A stretch of 64,000 nucleotides of DNA, from NCBI RefSeq assembly GCF_037126465.1, contig NC_088203.1, positions 81,378,168 through 81,442,167 of the forward strand, given 5' to 3'. This document shows positions 60,240 through 64,000 of this stretch, in pieces; position 1 is the first letter of the stretch; each line of letters starts with the position of its first letter. The notes below the pieces were generated by a model. The model was not told the origin of the DNA and ran no database searches. It saw only the letters and a list, made by a program, of their open reading frames with translations. Source of the DNA: Ornithodoros turicata (taxonomy: Eukaryota; Arthropoda; Arachnida; Ixodida; Argasidae). A program made the position numbers and the translations under genes.

Positions 60240-60335
60240 CTTCCAGCACCGCGTGTCGGAGATTTCTGGCGCACGTCAGAAGATCCCCAGGTGGTCGAAA
60301 TTATCCGCAGTCCTACCCTGCGGAACGTGCAACAT
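60240..60335 (+). repeat. Dispersed repeat fragment with CCCAGGTGGTCGAAATTA
   Basis: The phrase CCCCAGGTGGTCGAAATTAT followed by CCGCAGTCCTACCCTGCGG resembles a retroelement tail I know as common in tick genomes. It is only about 90 bp here, with no coding part. Confidence 0.4.
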
Positions 60336-60762
60336 GTCGCCAAACCGCGCAGACAAACCTTACGTGTAACGTCACAGTACCATTACCATTTGTTTACTGA
60401 TTTGATTACGTCTATGTAAACTTTTCCTTCACGCATGGAAGTACAAAATGCAGCCACACTGTCAGGCTTCATAAACAGCGGACTTAAAATAAATTTGCAG
60501 TGCGATAAAACGTTTTCCTAGTGAGCTTGAACAGAATGTTATTGAACATTTTTTTTTTAATTCCACGTTATCGCCGCGAAGCTTCAACGTCAACGAGTCG
60601 TTAGGAAAAACGAAACGGGGACCTTATCGACACTGTCGCCACAATCTGTGCTCCTCCCCTGTGCACCGCCCTGAACGAACAACAGCTGGCAACGAGGCTG
60701 CAATGTTTTCCGACCAATAGGGTTGTTTAATTTTGTTTGGATAGCTCGCATGGCTTGTCTAT

Positions 60763-61313
60763 GGGTGCGTTTTCTTATTCAACTCTGGCAACTCCGAGTT
60801 ACTCTCAGTCGGCGAAAAATAGCCAGAGTAGCCAGATTAGCGGAAATGACGTCATAGCTCTGCGGCGAAAATTAGCCAGAGTAGCCAGGAGTAGCAACTC
60901 CTCTCTACTCTGCTCTGAAGAAGGGTAGCCGTCGTTCTGACGTCACACACAAGATAGCAGACGGCGATACGTCGTCTGCTACCACCCGTCCTGTTGACAG
61001 ACAATTTCGGTGGTGTTCAATTTGGACTTTGTTCAATTTGAATTTTGTTCAAGTGTAGGACTGGTTAAAAACTGTCGAACATTTTCAAAATCTGCTAGAG
61101 TGCACGCATGTGCGGTAGGTTGTTAAACAGGCAGTATGCAACCACTTCCACATCGTCTCGCCCGTCAGGCCAGTCTGCCATTTTCAGCGCAGAGTAACTC
61201 TAGCCGTTCGAAAATGACGGTCAAAGGTGGCTACTCTGGAGTAACGTGATGATAAAGGCTCTGACGTCGTTACCCAACTCCTGGCTACTCGGGTTGAATA
61301 AGAAAACGCACCC
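60763..61313 (+). mobile_element. MITE, 551 bp, with AGCCAGAGTAGCCAG repeats
   Basis: GGGTGCGTTTTCTTATTCAA at 60763 is matched by the inverted right end ending at 61313. TAT on both sides could be a 3-bp duplication (as in Harbinger-like elements). The interior near both ends repeats AGTAGCCAG and its inverse CTGGCTACTC. No coding frame. Confidence 0.7.
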
Positions 61314-63847
61314 TATGGCTTATCATCGACTCTTCGTCTTCTTTCTCGTCTTGAACTGCAGCTTCTCGAGAATATTTCACTGATGTAAACGTGATGAAAA
61401 GGAAAGTATGTCATTTTCCACACAGTCGTGGAGCAAACATGTTCGTTTCTGCAAATCTCTAAACTCCAACTAAAGTCCAACAACTTACGAGTTGGTAGAC
61501 CCACTCGTAAGGCAAACAGTCTCGTTCGATCGTTGCTGGAGCGAGAGATTACGCCCTTGTCACGTTAACGAAAAGAGCGCGTCATACACCACGTGCCCGA
61601 GTTCACGAGTGACTCGCGCTTCGTTAGATAATGAACCATGTATGCCATGAAGCCTGAGAGCACGTGAACACACCCGTTGGGCAGACGACACCGTTGGTCG
61701 TTACGCAAGCGTGAGATTACGCCTTTGTCCCGATAACGAAAAAAGCGCGTCACGCGTCACGTGAAACGTGGCCGTGTTAACGAGAGCCCCGCCACTCGAT
61801 CGCTTGCAAGCGGTGGAAGCGATTAAGCCTACAGGAGCGGCCCTTCCGTCTGTTTTTCATTGGGATGGGCGTGTCAGCCTTTGGTTTGCATTCTGGGATG
61901 CTCATGTCTACCACGTGACCGCTCATGTATCCCAAGAGCATGCCCTTGCATGGCGACTCCCAAATCAGACTACGCGAGCTGAGACGCGAGCATTCAGATA
62001 TCAACATCGTATTGAACGCGCGCGTGCAGTTGTATTTCTGTGTGTTCAGATGTTTACTATTCTATGACAAGCCCAAACACTGTGTCCTTGGCGAGTACGC
62101 AGGACTAGAAACATCACGCCGACAGCGGTGACTACGTTTGTGTTTGTTGCTCAAGTGGTAGAGAATACCATTAATCAAACTTGTACAACAATAGAGGGAA
62201 TCAAATGAATCTGTGGCACAGCGCCAGCTCGCAAGCGAACGAATCAGGATGACTCAGACACGCACAGGGGACCGAAACAACCGATCAAGTATTTACGTAA
62301 TACCCGTGACAGAGCTGCTTTCCATTAATCCAGGGCTGCAGCTAGGATAGGAACACGTTACCGTAACGTTGTTTGCGCGATGGTACTCACGTTTTAACAG
62401 TAAACGGCTTTAGAAAAGAACAAGAACACGGAAAGCAGCGCGAGCAACAACAGCGTTGCAAAACCGAGACTTTAGAAAGGATGACGTGGTGGACAGGAAG
62501 TAATGTCGCTTTTGACTCCAGCGACGGCCAAAGGGGTCCCAGGCACACCTGTTCGAAACGGCTGTTCCTGACGGACCTAGAGCTATGAGCAAAGCATATT
62601 TTGGTTAATAGAAGGCAGAATGTTTCAATATTCGACCCCTTGGGTCAACAGTATGAATAAATAAATAGAATAAATAAATAAAAGATGCCCGAACCTTGGG
62701 GCACGTAGCAACGAGCTACGGGTTCAACCAAGTGGGTATTGCACAAGGCAGGAACTAGGGATTTACCGTGCAGTCATGGCAAACGTATAATATAGGTCTT
62801 TGTTGCTATAATCCCAATGTGACCAGCCTTTACAAAGCTTCCACTGAACCCTCTCCTGGTTCGCTTCGTACTTCTCATGTCACACCAGACAGGGATATTC
62901 CATCAAGTATTTGGTCCACAACAGTATTTGGGCGCCGTTTATTCCTGGACGCCCTAGGCTTTGTTGTGCCCAATTTTCGCTGTGTCTTGCTTTTCTCTGC
63001 GATGTGCACTTTACATTTCCAAGTTGAAGCGCTTGTTACGATTTGCCGCATAGCAGCAGTTAAACGCATTTTTTTCTGCCGAGGGAGACACCACAGGCTA
63101 CCGGAGCTTGGGAAGTTACGACTACGAAAGAAGGACCTAGATGTATATCCCAACTTTAGTGCTTCTTCGGCACACAGACAACGAGTGTAGTGAGTGAAAA
63201 CTTGCTTTCGAGGCCCGGAACCACTTTTCGTTGTCTCGGGGGCGATCCGCTCTACGCAGCACCGTGACATTGTTCTGAATGGAGCAGAAGTGTGGAACGA
63301 TGTGTGTAACATCGAAAGGTGGGGCTGCTGGCGCCGGCAAGGGTCCAGAAAAAAGTTGACTGTTTCGGTGTGCCCCCCTTTCCCCTACCCTTCTTACCCC
63401 ATTTGAGGAGCATCCAGATGACCGGAATGTACGGCAATACAGTGAGAGTCTGAGAGATCACCCTCCATAGCTCCCTAACTCTTTGGAGCATTTAGAGCCT
63501 CTGGCCGCAGCACTGTCACATCAGCTTACAGCGTAGAGCCCCAGGAGACTCCTTCGCAGGCGCCGGCTGAGCAACAATGAGGAGTCTAGTTAATATCCAC
63601 TATTTCGGTGTGTGTGTGCGGGGGGGGGGGGGGGGTAACAGTGTAGGTCAGACAGCTCTTCGTAGAGGAAGATGAAGACCAAGTTTTCTCTCATTTTTCC
63701 AGGGCATTCATCGGTTTCACCGAGTTTCGAAATCGATGTGCCACTATGTGAAGCCGCGCCAGGTTGCAGTTCCAGCACGGCTGGCGGCGCAGAAGAGGGT
63801 GGTGCGCCAGGGGAAAACGGCGTGGCGCGTAGCTCTAGAGTCTAGAC
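61314..63847. other. Nothing recognised apart from a local duplication
   Basis: Two diverged copies of GAGATTACGCCYTTGTC plus AACGAAAARAGCGCGTCA lie at about 61541-61590 and 61711-61760. Overlapping frames of 140 and 145 codons on opposite strands (62768-63312) have no recognised family. A 16-G run lies at 63620-63635. Confidence 0.5.
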
Positions 63848-64000
63848 CACAGGGGTGACACAGCCCCGCCATTGTTGTAACTACCTTCAAGCGGGTGCTT
63901 TTGGCAAAACTGCCATCTTATCCTGGTCGCACGTCATAGAAAACGTCATTTTGAAGTCATGTGACTTCGTCTGCATGTCGTTTTGCCGCTTACCGACATA
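63848..64000 (+). repeat. Dispersed repeat, copy 2, cut by window end
   Basis: This is about 92% identical to 56004-56156 over 153 bp without gaps, and runs off the window. Upstream flanks of the two copies differ, which places the left border of the repeat near CACAGGGG. Confidence 0.85.

Noticed and set aside
62768..63312. Overlapping 140- and 145-codon frames on opposite strands
   Set aside because: Neither shows a known domain or splice-supported structure. Overlapping antisense frames in GC-balanced DNA are common by chance.

Overview
The window looks like arthropod nuclear DNA, most likely from a chelicerate and probably a tick. The reasons are spliced genes with very long introns, mariner, LINE and Penelope-like elements, tRNA-derived SINEs and many small inverted-repeat elements. 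There are no operons, ribosome binding sites or bacterial genes. The species cannot be fixed from this sequence alone.

The one host gene I can name lies on the minus strand. It is an immunoglobulin-superfamily neuronal cell-surface protein of the DIP/lachesin type. Three internal coding exons are visible, in transcript order 53193-53299, 6733-6940 and 3424-3600. They join in phase (0, then 1) with GT...AG borders, and together encode Ig domain 1 and the first half of Ig domain 2. The first intron, 6941-53192, is about 46 kb and splits Ig domain 1. The signal-peptide exon and the rest of Ig2, Ig3 and the C-terminus are not seen and probably lie outside the window.

The giant intron is mostly transposable-element debris. 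It holds two mariner elements with complete ends (11207-12500 and 19173-20452) and a Penelope-like 3' end (13634-13972). It also holds a 3-kb terminal-inverted-repeat element (21609-24640) and a badly broken LINE (about 28640-33480) carrying two later insertions. A second Penelope-like fragment abuts a fold-back element that contains a solo LTR (36525-38211). An 80-bp satellite in two blocks (38926-39867 and 41784-43218) surrounds an LTR-like remnant that itself hosts a MITE. A fold-back element (47960-48540), SINE copies and another LINE 3' end (51610-52016) follow. A GC3-rich open frame on the plus strand at 45210-45377 could be the first coding exon of a gene nested in the intron.

Upstream of the Ig exon (53300-64000) the sequence carries a MITE (54175-54455), an hAT-like element full of CTCATGAG palindromes (54464-55461), another SINE, a MITE at 60763-61313 and a 153-bp block present twice (56004-56156 and 63848-64000). 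No operon, CRISPR array, rRNA gene or intact tRNA gene was found. I did not find a clear undescribed system. The strongest observations are the reconstructed Ig gene with its intron, the satellite/LTR/MITE nest, and several young inverted-repeat elements.
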